Positions 17,424 to 26,019 are shown, numbered from the stretch's first letter. The stretch: 49,036 nt of DNA from Sphingomonadales bacterium (GCA_020200315.1 JAIVIZ010000095.1:1-49036); one strand, 5' to 3'. Numbers and translations: made by a program. The notes: generated by a model from the sequence alone, not told the origin.

Positions 17424-18226
17424 AGCGTGCCGCCGTTGCCGGCGCGGCGATCCTGCTGCTCTCGGGATCGTTTCTCGCCTGGTATTTCGCTGCTCCGACC
17501 GCGCCATCGCCACGCGCTCGCACCACAACGCCCGCAGCACTGCGGGGCGATCGAATCGCGGTGGCGCCGGGACCCGACGCGATCAGGAGCGTTCTCAACA
17601 TCCGAGCGCCGATGCGCTACGGCGACTTCGTGTGGAACGACCGGGAGATTCCCGCCGGACCTGTTTGGGTGCGGGTTGATCTGCACGATCAGATCCTGTC
17701 GGTGTTCCGCGCCGGGCATGAAATCGGCACCGCTGTCATCCTCTATGGGGCGGATGCCAAACCGACTCCGGTCGGCAGCTTCCCCGTTCTTGCCAAACTC
17801 AAGGATCATCGCTCGGCCCCTTACGATGCGCCCATGCCCTACACGCTGCGGCTCACCCCCGACGGCGTGTCGATCCACGGCAGCAACGTCCGCTGGGGCG
17901 CGGCGACTCATGGCTGTATCGGGGTGCCGACCGCCTTCGCCGCAAAGCTGTTCGAACACGGACCGTCTGCCTTCGGCCTCGCGAATTTATGTTCGCGGAC
18001 TAACCTTATGCTAACCAGTATCGGCGACAAGACGGCCTTCACTTCGGAGAAGGCAGACCTTGGCTGGCGCAACACTCTGGCGGAAGTCCCTTGCGCTTGG
18101 CGCATTGGCGATAACTCCGCTGCTGCTCGGTACGACCGGAATCGCGAACGAGCTCGATCGCCGGGTGCTCGCCGCCCACAACCGCGAGCGATGGGAGCAG
18201 GGCGTTCCTGCCCTGCAGTGGAGTGA
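17420..18226 (+). CDS. L,D-transpeptidase (YkuD), C-terminus doubtful
   Basis: GTG 17420 overlaps the upstream stop (GTGA) and opens a signal anchor (MKRAAVAGAAILLLSGSFLA). The YkuD domain is clear: VRVDLHDQILSVFRAGHEIG, TPVGSFPV, then SIHGSNVRWGAATHGCIGVP with catalytic His and Cys. Such enzymes cross-link peptidoglycan or attach proteins to it. After LFEH (about 17950) the sequence no longer resembles the family and the frame runs 167 bases into the CAP gene. In the +1 frame the text DRLPSASRIYVRGLTLC ends at TAA 18012-18014, which looks more like a normal end. A frameshift near 17950 is likely. Confidence 0.75.
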   Translation: MKRAAVAGAAILLLSGSFLAWYFAAPTAPSPRARTTTPAALRGDRIAVAPGPDAIRSVLNIRAPMRYGDFVWNDREIPAGPVWVRVDLHDQILSVFRAGHEIGTAVILYGADAKPTPVGSFPVLAKLKDHRSAPYDAPMPYTLRLTPDGVSIHGSNVRWGAATHGCIGVPTAFAAKLFEHGPSAFGLANLCSRTNLMLTSIGDKTAFTSEKADLGWRNTLAEVPCAWRIGDNSAAARYDRNRERARSPGARRPQPRAMGAGRSCPAVE

Positions 18227-18587
18227 GCAACTGGCCCGATCGGCCCGCCGCTGGGCCAATCATCTGAGCGCTACGGGCAGCTTCTATCATTCCGACGACG
18301 AGCCCGGGGTGGCGCCGCAAGGCGAGAATTTGTGGGCCGGCACGCGCGGCTATTACAGTCCCGAGTCGATGGTAGGCCTGTGGGCCGCCGAGAAGGGGGT
18401 TTTCAGGCCCGGCGTGTTCCCGATGAACAGCCGCACCGGCGATGTCGAGGCGGTTGGCCATTATACGCAGTTGATGTGGCGGCGGAGTACGGCCGTCGGC
18501 TGCGCGCTGGCGCATGGCCGCGACGAGGATTTCCTCGTCTGCCGCTATGCCACCGCGGGCAACGTCATCGGCCAGCTGCCCTTCTGA
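18060..18587 (+). CDS. CAP-domain (SCP/PR-1) exported protein
   Basis: 175 residues from TTG 18060. This start is supported by GGAGAAGG at 18046-18053 and an in-frame stop at 18012; there is no ATG before the conserved domain. Signal peptide to about residue 28 (ALAITPLLLGTTGIA). The CAP signatures are intact: LAAHNRERWEQGVPAL, QGENLWAGT, GHYTQLMWRRST and FLVCRYATAGNVIGQLPF. CAP proteins are secreted and bind or act on envelope components; the bacterial activity is unsettled. The aspartyl protease gene starts 7 bases after. Confidence 0.88.
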   Translation: MAGATLWRKSLALGALAITPLLLGTTGIANELDRRVLAAHNRERWEQGVPALQWSEQLARSARRWANHLSATGSFYHSDDEPGVAPQGENLWAGTRGYYSPESMVGLWAAEKGVFRPGVFPMNSRTGDVEAVGHYTQLMWRRSTAVGCALAHGRDEDFLVCRYATAGNVIGQLPF

Positions 18588-18594
18588 TTTCGCG

Positions 18595-19065
18595 ATGCAA
18601 CGCCTCGCCATCGCCGCCGTGGTTGCCGCCGGTCTCGGCATTGGTGCGCTGTGGCCAGCGGCTCGCAGCCAGAGCCGCGTCGGATCGCCGAGCGTCAGCG
18701 ACGTCGTGCTGGAGCGCTCGTCCGACGGTCATTTCTATGCCGATGCCCAGGTCAACGGCGCGACGGTCCATTTTCTGGTCGACACCGGCAGCACGACCAT
18801 TGCCTTGTCCGAAGAGGACGCCAGGAAGGCCGGCATCGCCGTTGCGCCGGGCGACTTCTCGCTGGTCGGCGAGGGTGCCTCGGGTATGGTTCGGGGTAAG
18901 GAAGAAGTGATCGACCGCCTCGCGCTCGGCGGAATCGAACAGCAGGGCGTCAAGGCGACCGTCATCGAAGGCGCCACCACTTCGCTCCTGGGCGCGCAAT
19001 TCCTCGACACGATGGACGAAATCGTCATCCGCAAGAGCGAGATGACCCTGCGAAAGGCGGGTTAG
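18595..19065 (+). CDS. retropepsin-like aspartyl protease, exported
   Basis: 156 residues from ATG 18595. N-terminal signal or anchor (MQRLAIAAVVAAGLGIGALW). One catalytic motif, FLVDTGSTTIALS with Asp63, and the flap-like and C-terminal strands GLASSLLGAQFLD-type text (here TTSLLGAQFLDTMDEI) of the clan AA single-domain proteases (TIGR02281-like). With one DTG per chain it should act as a dimer in the periplasm. Last gene of the envelope cluster that starts with the PEP-CTERM protein; ends 6 bases from the convergent Wzy-like gene. Confidence 0.82.
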   Translation: MQRLAIAAVVAAGLGIGALWPAARSQSRVGSPSVSDVVLERSSDGHFYADAQVNGATVHFLVDTGSTTIALSEEDARKAGIAVAPGDFSLVGEGASGMVRGKEEVIDRLALGGIEQQGVKATVIEGATTSLLGAQFLDTMDEIVIRKSEMTLRKAG

Positions 19066-19071
19066 AACAGC

Positions 19072-20406
19072 TCAGATAAACTGCGGGGTGCGGGCCGGTT
19101 CGGGCGCCAGCGGCCTCGCCGATGTCCGCTGCAACCTGGCCGGTACGTCCTGACGAATGCCGATGAGCACGCCGACCGCGATCGCCAGCAGATAGTGAAT
19201 GAAATACACCATCGCGACCCATTCGAACGCAAAGTGGGCGGCGACGACGATCACCGACGCTACCGCGCCGACCATCAGGTCCGACCGCTCTCCGCCCCCT
19301 GCGTGCTTGATCGCCCTGAGCCCGACGAGGATGATCGCCCCGAGCAGGCTGGCCAAGGCGACAAACCCCATGATGCCGAGCTCTGCCGCGATCAGATAAT
19401 AGCTGTTGTGAACCGGCGCGGCGCGGTTCGAGGAGTTCCAGGCGACCCCGGCTCGATCGGAATACCCGCCGAGATTGGCCGTGATCACATATTGGTTGGC
19501 GCCGATCCCCAGCGGATAATCGGCGATCATCAGCCGGGCCGCGTGGATCATCGCCGCGCGCTGCTCATTGCTCGACAGGCGCGCCTCTTCCGAACGGCGA
19601 TTGATCGCCCAGATCATCGCCGGCGCCGCCACCGCCAGGGTGACGACCGCGGCCACCGCGATCGCGGTCTTCCGGCCCGTCATCCGGTGCCAGCAGGAAA
19701 GGACGATCGTGATCAGCAGGCCAAGCGCGAACAGACCGGCGCCCGCCCGCGATCCACCGGTGAGGACGACGGCGAACTCGCACGCGACGATCATCGCGGC
19801 AAGCGCCGTTCGGCGCCCGGCCAGCAGCAGCGCGATCGCCGGGAAGATCACGAAATGCGAGGCCATGCTGACGCTGTTCTGATGGCCGAAGGTGCCCCCC
19901 GACTGGATTGCCCCCTGAAGATATTGGGAACCGGCCGTGAAGGCCTCGAGGAGAAGGCCGATCCCGCCGCCGATCAAAACCTTCAGTGGCATTTCGCGAT
20001 GCATCGCCGTCGCCCGGGCGACCGCGAGGCATAGCAGCTCCGTTCGCAACAGCTGCCAAAGATAGAAGAACGCCGGCATCCGAAGTTGCGCAACCACGGT
20101 CGAGAAAAGGACCGCCGCGAAATAGAAGCCGAAGGTCAGCAGGATCGGCATTGGGACCCGAGCGCGCGGCGCGACGATCAGGATTGCCAGCGCAATCGCG
20201 TCGATCAGTGAGATTTCGAGACCCTTGACCGAGCCCGGCCAGGCGGCCCACGAAATCGGCGCTACATAAAGATGCAACGGTCCCATTCCAAAGGGAAGGA
20301 AGCCGATCGCGATTCCTGCCCACAGCATCGAACGCGGGGCCGAGCGGAACAGCCCGACGAGAATCGGCACGGCGAAAATCAGGCCGAGGAGAAAAATCCA
20401 CTTCAC
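19072..20406 (-). CDS. O-antigen ligase / polymerase family membrane protein (Wzy/WaaL-like)
   Basis: 444 residues from GTG 20406, about eleven hydrophobic segments. The Wzy_C/RfaL-type core is seen as FGHQNSVSMASHFVIFPAIA, LTGGSRAGAGLFALG and, after a large periplasmic loop (RRSEEARLSSNEQRAAMIHA, YPLGIGANQY), PVHNSYYLIAAELGIMGF with the conserved HN. It would polymerise lipid-linked EPS repeat units or ligate them in the periplasm. Position at the edge of the EPS locus favours polymerase. Confidence 0.83.
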   Translation of the reverse strand: MKWIFLLGLIFAVPILVGLFRSAPRSMLWAGIAIGFLPFGMGPLHLYVAPISWAAWPGSVKGLEISLIDAIALAILIVAPRARVPMPILLTFGFYFAAVLFSTVVAQLRMPAFFYLWQLLRTELLCLAVARATAMHREMPLKVLIGGGIGLLLEAFTAGSQYLQGAIQSGGTFGHQNSVSMASHFVIFPAIALLLAGRRTALAAMIVACEFAVVLTGGSRAGAGLFALGLLITIVLSCWHRMTGRKTAIAVAAVVTLAVAAPAMIWAINRRSEEARLSSNEQRAAMIHAARLMIADYPLGIGANQYVITANLGGYSDRAGVAWNSSNRAAPVHNSYYLIAAELGIMGFVALASLLGAIILVGLRAIKHAGGGERSDLMVGAVASVIVVAAHFAFEWVAMVYFIHYLLAIAVGVLIGIRQDVPARLQRTSARPLAPEPARTPQFI

Positions 20407-20447
20407 GATGCCGCCTCTACGCTACGCACCCTCTATGCGCACTTAAC

Positions 20448-20479
20448 GTGCCGCCGCCAACCGCGATCTGCGGCGGTGC
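20448..20479 (-). terminator. possible hairpin after the GT4 gene
   Basis: CCGCCGC (20451-20457) pairs with GCGGCGG (20470-20476), extended by wobble pairs to 20448/20479. It begins right after the GT4 stop on the minus strand. No T-tract follows, so termination is uncertain. Confidence 0.35.
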
Positions 20480-21565
20480 TCAGGACTCGCGCACGACCTC
20501 TTCGAAGAAAGCGAGATATCGGGCGGCGATGCGGCTCCAGTCGAACGACGCCGCGCGCGTCACCATTGAATCGCGGCGCGCAGCTCCATCCCGCAACGCC
20601 GTGGTCAGCATTGCCGCAACGTCGCCCTCTTGGGCGTCCGCCAGGAACGCCTCCTCGCCCATGATCCAGCGCGTGCGCGGCAAATCATAGGCAACGGTGG
20701 GAACTCCGCACGCCATTGCTTCGACATAGACATTCCCGAACGATTCGTCGCGCGAGAGGTGAAGGAAGGCATCGGCGGAGCGATAGAGCGCCGGCATGTC
20801 CTGCGAGGCGACCGACACCGGCTGGTAGCGGCCGGGCATCAGCTCTTCGGCGAGCGCCTGAAGCTCGCCCCTGAGCGGGCCGTCGCCCGCCACCACCAGC
20901 CGGCCCTCGGGCAGCCGGACCACGGCGCGGATGCCGTCGGCGACATTCTTGCTGGCGATCATCGCGCTGACCATCAGCACCACCGGACCGCCTTCGCCAA
21001 TGCCGAACCGCGCGCGTTCGGCCGGGCCGGGAGTAAAGCGCTTCGTGTCCACCCCGTTGGGAATCAGCACTGAACGGAACCGGTCTTGGTTGCGCTCGAG
21101 AAAGTCGGGATTGATGCACACCAGCCCGTCGCAGCCGAACAGGCGATATTCGGAGTCGTTCGACTGCACCGGCCAGTCGCCGTTCTGAGTCACGAAGATG
21201 TGGCGCGGCCGGGTTCGCCCAAGCGACGGCCGCCGCAGCGCCCAATTGGTGAACGGATAGGAACAGGTGACAGTCACGTCATAGTCGGCCGGGCGGTAGC
21301 GGCGAAGCAGGGAGGGAAGGAAGCTCAACTCCTCCCAGGCCGTGTCCGACCGCAGCACGGGCACGCGCGGGAACGATTCGAATCGCTCGCGAACGATGCG
21401 CGATCCTTTCAAGTACCGATACGGCCGGTCCGGCAGCACCGGCCCCGATCCGATCAACGTGACCTCATGCCCCATTCGCGCCAGCTCGGTCGCGACGGCA
21501 AGGAAGGCAACTTCGGCGCCGCGGTGAACGGCGTGAAGGCCGGGCAAGGCAAAGAGAATTCGCAC
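20480..21565 (-). CDS. glycosyltransferase family 4
   Basis: 361 residues from GTG 21565 (MRILFALPGLHAVHRGAEVA); the start is chosen because the GT-B N-terminal strand begins there, although no strong ribosome-binding site is seen. GT4 features: GAEVAFLAVATELARMGHEV, NGVDTKRFTPGP, VVAGDGPLRGEL, SRDESFGNVYVEAMACGVP with the E-x7-E motif. It would transfer a sugar from a nucleotide donor to the lipid-linked EPS intermediate at the cytoplasmic face. Acceptor and sugar unknown. Confidence 0.85.
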   Translation of the reverse strand: MRILFALPGLHAVHRGAEVAFLAVATELARMGHEVTLIGSGPVLPDRPYRYLKGSRIVRERFESFPRVPVLRSDTAWEELSFLPSLLRRYRPADYDVTVTCSYPFTNWALRRPSLGRTRPRHIFVTQNGDWPVQSNDSEYRLFGCDGLVCINPDFLERNQDRFRSVLIPNGVDTKRFTPGPAERARFGIGEGGPVVLMVSAMIASKNVADGIRAVVRLPEGRLVVAGDGPLRGELQALAEELMPGRYQPVSVASQDMPALYRSADAFLHLSRDESFGNVYVEAMACGVPTVAYDLPRTRWIMGEEAFLADAQEGDVAAMLTTALRDGAARRDSMVTRAASFDWSRIAARYLAFFEEVVRES

Positions 21566-21851
21566 CAGATCAGAACAAGCAGATGCAGTTGGCGAGCCGA
21601 TATTCGCTTGCGCACAACCCGTCGGCGCGGCAGGAAGCAGGCTCCACCGAGCGATGCTCGCGCCAGGGGCGGCCAGCACGCATGTTCCGAATTATCTCCC
21701 GACCTCTGTCGATCAAGCGCGGCCTCATCGCGGCGGCGCGTAATGCCCGGTTTCTGCGGCTTGCCGACAACATCATTTTCGCCCGACTGCTCGCCCCGCC
21801 CCTCATTGGGCCCATGCTTCTTGTCAACTATGTTTGCGCGGGCCAGGCGGC
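21566..21851. other. divergent spacer with an unexplained small open frame
   Basis: 286 bases between two divergent glycosyltransferase genes. On the plus strand an open frame (ATG 21682, or an earlier start at 21583) ends TGA 21853-21855, overlapping the GT4 start as ATGA, the arrangement used by real genes here. Its text (FLRLADNIIFARLLAPPLIG near the end) is not something I recognise. It may be a gene remnant, a leader peptide, or chance. Promoters for both glycosyltransferases should be in this space. Confidence 0.3.
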
Positions 21852-23057
21852 ATGACGATGCGCATCGCCTATCTCACCAGCCAGTATCCGGCGACCTCGC
21901 ACACCTTCATCCGCCGCGAGGTGGTCGCCCTCCGGCGGTCCGGGGTCGATGTGCAGACGTTCAGCATCCGCTCGCCCTCGGCCGCCGAGCGCGACGGGCA
22001 TAACGATGGCGGGGCAACGACCTTTACCGTCCTCGATCAGCCCTTGCGGGCGTTCGCAGCCGCGCACATTGCAGAGCTGTTTCGCTCGCCCCTGCGCTAC
22101 TTGCGCACGTTTCGCCTGGCGCTTTCGCATCGGGCGCCGGGCGCGCGCGGTCTGGCGTTGGGGATAGCCCATTTCGGCGAAAGCGTGTTGCTCGCGCGCG
22201 AGCTTCAGCGTCGTGGCGTTACCCACCTTCACAATCATTTCGCCAACAGCGCCGCCGCCGTCGGCCTCCTCGCGACCAGGCTGACCGGCATGCCATGGTC
22301 GTTCACCATGCACGGCATTTCCGAGACCGATTATCCGGCAGGCCTGATGCTCGCGCGCAAGATCGAGGCGGCGAGGGCCGTAAGGTGCGTGTCGTGGTTC
22401 GGACGGGCGCAAGGCATGCGCCTCGTCGCGCCGGACCAGTGGGACAAGATGCATATCGTTCGCTGCGGCCTCCTGTTCGACGAATTGCCTGAACCAATGC
22501 CAGCCGAGGAACGCCAGCCGATCATCCTGTGCATCGGCCGGCTATCTCCTGAAAAAGGACAGGCCGGGTTGCTGCGCGCGTTCGCGTCGCTCGTGCGCGA
22601 TCGACCCGGCATCGAACTCCACCTGGTGGGAGACGGGCCCGACAGGCACCGCCTCGACCGACTCGTAGATGAGCTCGGCCTTGCCGGATCGGTCCGTTTC
22701 CGCGGCCGGCTGTCCGAAGCAGACACGATCGCGGCCCTGCGCACGGCACGGATGCTGGTCCTGCCGAGCTTCATGGAAGGGTTGCCCATCGTCCTGCTCG
22801 AGGCCGCTGCGCTCGAAGTGCCGGCGATTGCCAGCCGTGTCGCTGGCGTTCCCGAACTGGTCGAGGACGGCGTGAACGGCGTCCTGTTCACGCCGGGCAA
22901 CTGGGACGAACTGGCGGCGCGGACGAAGCTGCTGCTCGACGATCCGATAGGGGCAGCCCAGCTCGCCACGGCGTCCCGGCGCAAGGTAATCGACGAGTTC
23001 GATGCCATGAAGTCTGCGCATCTGCTTCGAACGCTGTTCGGCTCGCCGCACTGCTAG
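21852..23057 (+). CDS. glycosyltransferase family 4 (colanic-acid/EPS type)
   Basis: 401 residues from ATG 21852; ATG 21858 is the next choice. GT-B fold: N-terminal MRIAYLTSQYPATSHTFIRR is typical of EPS GT4 enzymes, HLHNHFANSAA and FTMHGISETDY form the acceptor half, ILCIGRLSPEKGQAGLLRAF and LVGDGPDRHRL the donor half, and SFMEGLPIVLLEAAA carries the E-x7-E motif. Intact and full length. Its TAG stop is in CTAG 23054-23057, shared with the broken GT2 on the other strand. Confidence 0.9.
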   Translation: MTMRIAYLTSQYPATSHTFIRREVVALRRSGVDVQTFSIRSPSAAERDGHNDGGATTFTVLDQPLRAFAAAHIAELFRSPLRYLRTFRLALSHRAPGARGLALGIAHFGESVLLARELQRRGVTHLHNHFANSAAAVGLLATRLTGMPWSFTMHGISETDYPAGLMLARKIEAARAVRCVSWFGRAQGMRLVAPDQWDKMHIVRCGLLFDELPEPMPAEERQPIILCIGRLSPEKGQAGLLRAFASLVRDRPGIELHLVGDGPDRHRLDRLVDELGLAGSVRFRGRLSEADTIAALRTARMLVLPSFMEGLPIVLLEAAALEVPAIASRVAGVPELVEDGVNGVLFTPGNWDELAARTKLLLDDPIGAAQLATASRRKVIDEFDAMKSAHLLRTLFGSPHC

Positions 23058-24062
23058 CGGCCGGGGCGCAACCATTCTTTGGGGCCACCGCGGACCAGCC
23101 CGAGGTAGAGTGGGACCTTCCACACAATATAAAGCGGCACCTTGAGCAGCGTGCCTAAACCGATGAACGAACGGCCTTCGCGAATCCACACGATGAGGAT
23201 GCAAGCGAGTGCGGCCACGCAGACCGAAAGGTGCACCGCAACCGGCCACCATGGTGCGCGGGTGAGCCAAGCGAGCAGGGCGCCGACGATCAGTGCCGCG
23301 GCATCCACGAGCGCGAGCAAGGTCAGCGGCGGCACGCAAAGGTCGAGAGCCACCGCGGATGCGCGCAAGTCTCGCTTGCCCAAAGCATCGGCAAGAGCTC
23401 GCGGCGCCTGTTGCCAGTGCCCAGGGGAAGGCCATGCCCGTGCCGGTCAAGTGAACCCGCCCGGCCAATCGCTGCAGCCCGCGCTGACGAACCAGATTTT
23501 TAATCATGAACGCGAAGTTGGACAGTTGGACCATCGGCGAAGCGTTCGGCGTAGGCGCAATCAGGTAAACGGCCTGGCATGGCCGGCCCAGCGCTTTCGC
23601 CTGCGCGGCAAGCGCACGCATGCTTCGGCGATCGGTCCAGCAGTCCGCATCGAAGACAATGACCGCTTCGGGCGGTGCCGCGAGAAGGTTCTGCCGCGCG
23701 CGATCGAGCGCGAAGCCCTTCCCGCGTCGTTCGAGGTCGTCGCGGACGACCACATCGGCGCCCCACTCCCGCGCGATCGCGGCCGTGTCGTCGGTGCAGT
23801 TGTCCGCCACGACAAGCAGTCTCGCCCAACCTTCGATGACCGGCGCGATTTTCGCGAGGGTCGTTGCGAGAATCGCGGCTTCGTCATGAGCCGGCATGAT
23901 CACCACGACCCTGTCCGCCGGACTCAGGGGCCCGTAGTCAGCCGGCGACAATGGGGCACTGCCGCTGACCAGCTCCACGATGAACCAGCAGGTGACCAGC
24001 AACGGCACGGCGAGCAGAGCGACAAGAACGAGGACCACGCCTCCTCTTAGTTGTTTCTTCAT
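23054..24062 (-). pseudogene. glycosyltransferase family 2, broken by deletion and frameshift
   Basis: From ATG 24062 the frame encodes a membrane anchor (VVLVLVALLAVPLLVTCWF) and a GT2 domain: VVVIMPAHDEAAILATTLAK, ADNCTDDTAAIAREWGADVV, RRGKGFALDRAR, VIVFDADCWTD, then HLTGTGMAFPW ending near 23421. Next should come the ED and QxxRW region. Instead a different frame takes over from about 23416 (WQQAPRALADALGKRDLRAS) and gives the usual C-terminal membrane helices, ending WLRPGR at TAG 23054-23056. Roughly 75-80 residues, with the catalytic ED and QRRRW-type motifs, are missing. The first frame would run on as nonsense to 22542. Confidence 0.82.
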
Positions 24063-24175
24063 TCCCCACCAGCAAGATTAGGAGGGTATCCTTTCCCAAA
24101 CCGCCGTGCCGCTTGCGGCTCCGATGGTCCATCGATAGGCTGCGGCGATTAAGCGTATCGAGACAGGGCAGAACA
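24063..24175. promoter_or_regulatory. divergent spacer, GT2 pseudogene / exosortase
   Basis: 113 bases between the GT2 start (minus) and the chosen exosortase start (plus). It should contain the exosortase promoter. AGGG at 24165-24168 is placed as a ribosome-binding site for GTG 24176. No operator repeat was recognised. Confidence 0.35.
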
Positions 24176-25057
24176 GTGCTGGTTGCAACTGCCTCGATGA
24201 GGCGATCCCTAAGGCTTCCGCCGCTGACCGCGGCCAATCTGGCGCTCCTCGTCGCCTGCGCGGCGCTGGCCCTGCCGATGCTCTACAATGTCGCCAAGTT
24301 CAGCTGGTCGACCGAGCAGGGGGGACATGGGCCGCTTGTCCTGGCGACTGGGCTATGGCTGCTATGGCGCGAGTTCCGGGAGAGCGACGCGCCGCTTCGA
24401 CGGCCGCGGCCGCTGCTTGCCGCCGTCGGCATCGCCTTGTTACTTGGCGTCTACTTCATCGCGCATGTTACCGGAATTCTGGAGATCGAGGCTTTCGCGA
24501 TTTACAGCATGTTCCTCCTCGGTGCCTATCTATTGTGGGGCGGTGCGATCCTCCGGCAATTATGGTTTCCGCTCCTCTATCTCGCGCTGACTCTCCCGCC
24601 GCCCGACACCGTCGTCGCGGCGGTCACTCAGCCGATTAAGATCCTCATTTCGCAAGTCGCTGTGAGCCTGCTTCACGGGCTCGGCTATCCGATCGCGAAT
24701 TCGGGCGTGACGATCCAAATCGCGCAATATGAATTGCTCGTCGCCGCGGCCTGCGCGGGGCTGAATTCGATTCTCAGCCTCAGTGCGATCTGTCTGTTTT
24801 ACGGCTATCTGCGGCACCGTTCGGATTTCGTGCAGCTATCGCTGATCGCGATCGCGATCATCCCGGTTGCGATCCTCTCCAATTTCGTGCGCGTGCTCGT
24901 CCTGATCCTCATCACTTATTATTTCGGCGAAGCGGCGGCGCAGGGATTCCTCCACAATTTCGCCGGTCTCACCATGTTCCTCGCCGCGATCCTTTCGATT
25001 TTCGCCTACGATGAAGCCGTCGAGCGGGCCCGGCGGCGGCTGCGGCGAACGGCATGA
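24176..25057 (+). CDS. xrtV: exosortase, XrtV type
   Basis: 293 residues from GTG 24176 (ribosome-binding site AGGG seven bases before); ATG 24197 is the alternative but lacks one. Polytopic membrane cysteine protease/transpeptidase that cuts PEP-CTERM tails. The catalytic set is visible: Cys193 in AAACAGLNSIL, Arg239 in SNFVRVLVL and His260 in HNFAGLTMF. The early motif TEQGGHGPLVLA is typical of exosortases. I assign the V type because of the adjacent V-type EpsI and the small accessory protein. Its stop overlaps epsI as ATGA. Confidence 0.85.
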   Translation: MLVATASMRRSLRLPPLTAANLALLVACAALALPMLYNVAKFSWSTEQGGHGPLVLATGLWLLWREFRESDAPLRRPRPLLAAVGIALLLGVYFIAHVTGILEIEAFAIYSMFLLGAYLLWGGAILRQLWFPLLYLALTLPPPDTVVAAVTQPIKILISQVAVSLLHGLGYPIANSGVTIQIAQYELLVAAACAGLNSILSLSAICLFYGYLRHRSDFVQLSLIAIAIIPVAILSNFVRVLVLILITYYFGEAAAQGFLHNFAGLTMFLAAILSIFAYDEAVERARRRLRRTA

Positions 25058-25752
25058 ACGACGAGCGCGATTTCAGCGAAGGACGTCGACTCGACCGGCG
25101 CAAGTTCGTGCTTGGAGCGGCCTTCCTCGGAACCGCGGCGGCGGCCTATGCGCGCGAACCGCGATCGGTCGAAGACTTTCTCGGCAAGGCCAAGCTCGAC
25201 GACATCATTCCCAAACAATTCGGCGAATGGTCGTTCGTCAGCGTGAGCGGGCTCGTCACCGCCCCCGAAGACCAGCTATCGCGCCTGCTCTACAGCCAGC
25301 TTATCACCCGGGTCTATTCGGCCGAAGGCAAGCCGCCGATCATGATGCTGGTGGCGCAAAGCGCCAGTCAGACAGGGGTGCTTCAGGTCCATCGCCCGGA
25401 GGTCTGCTATCCGGCGAGCGGCTACGCACTGTCGCCTGTGGTGGAACATGACATTCCCGTCGGTCCGAAATTGCTTCGCACCAATCTGCTTGCCGCGACT
25501 GCCGACGGAAAGACCGAGCACATCATCTACTGGACGCGAATTGGAAACCATTTGCCGGTCAGCTGGGCGGAGCAGCGCTGGGCCGTTGCCAAGGACAATC
25601 TCAACGGCATCATCCCCGACGCCGTGCTTGCCCGAATTTCAGTCTCCGAGCCCGACCGCGCAGAAGCGACGGCACTGATCGAATCGTTTACACGATCCCT
25701 GATTGGATCGCTGTCGCCCGCCGCACGTAACGTGCTGATCGGCGGTGCCTGA
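25054..25752 (+). CDS. epsI: exosortase-associated EpsI protein, V type
   Basis: 232 residues from ATG 25054, coupled to the exosortase. The N-terminus has a twin-arginine-like signal (LDRRKFVLGAAFLGTAAAAY). The EpsI domain (DUF3485) follows: IIPKQFGEWSFVS, SQLITRVYSAEGKPPIMMLV, HRPEVCYPASGYAL with its conserved Cys, and IIYWTRIGNHLPVSWAEQRW. EpsI proteins are required partners of exosortases in EPS loci; their exact activity is not settled. Periplasmic, possibly Tat-exported. Confidence 0.85.
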   Translation: MNDERDFSEGRRLDRRKFVLGAAFLGTAAAAYAREPRSVEDFLGKAKLDDIIPKQFGEWSFVSVSGLVTAPEDQLSRLLYSQLITRVYSAEGKPPIMMLVAQSASQTGVLQVHRPEVCYPASGYALSPVVEHDIPVGPKLLRTNLLAATADGKTEHIIYWTRIGNHLPVSWAEQRWAVAKDNLNGIIPDAVLARISVSEPDRAEATALIESFTRSLIGSLSPAARNVLIGGA

Positions 25753-25764
25753 GGAATCGGCGGC

Positions 25765-26019
25765 CTAGGTGTTGGAGCCGAAGTTGAACGGCTTGAGGAC
25801 GAAGAAAATCAGCGCCACAGTCGCCGCGAGGACCAGCACGGCCGGGATATCGTACCCCTTGTTGCCGAGATAATTGGCGGCCCCGCAGCCTGCTCCGGCG
25901 AGCAGATACCAGGCGAGCCGGTCCTTGGAATGATCGCTTTCCGCAGTCGAGCGCTGCAGGAAGAGCACGACCAATCCAGCGAAAATACCGAGAGTGACCC
26001 AATCGTAGACCGTCTGCAT
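25765..26019 (-). CDS. small membrane protein, XrtV sorting-system accessory type
   Basis: 84 residues from ATG 26019. About three membrane segments: VYDWVTLGIFAGLVVLFLQR, a middle segment with GCGAANYLGNKGYDI, and VLVLAATVALIFFVLKPF. I recall this pattern (MQTVYDWV... LQR... NYLGN) as the accessory protein that accompanies V-type exosortases; that is from memory. It sits between epsI and the epsD-type gene but on the opposite strand. Confidence 0.68.
   Translation of the reverse strand: MQTVYDWVTLGIFAGLVVLFLQRSTAESDHSKDRLAWYLLAGAGCGAANYLGNKGYDIPAVLVLAATVALIFFVLKPFNFGSNT

Noticed and set aside
22542-23053. C-terminal half of the 506-codon minus-strand open frame starting at 24062
   Set aside because: Beyond about 23416 it is out-of-frame read-through of the broken GT2 and lies opposite the intact GT4 gene.
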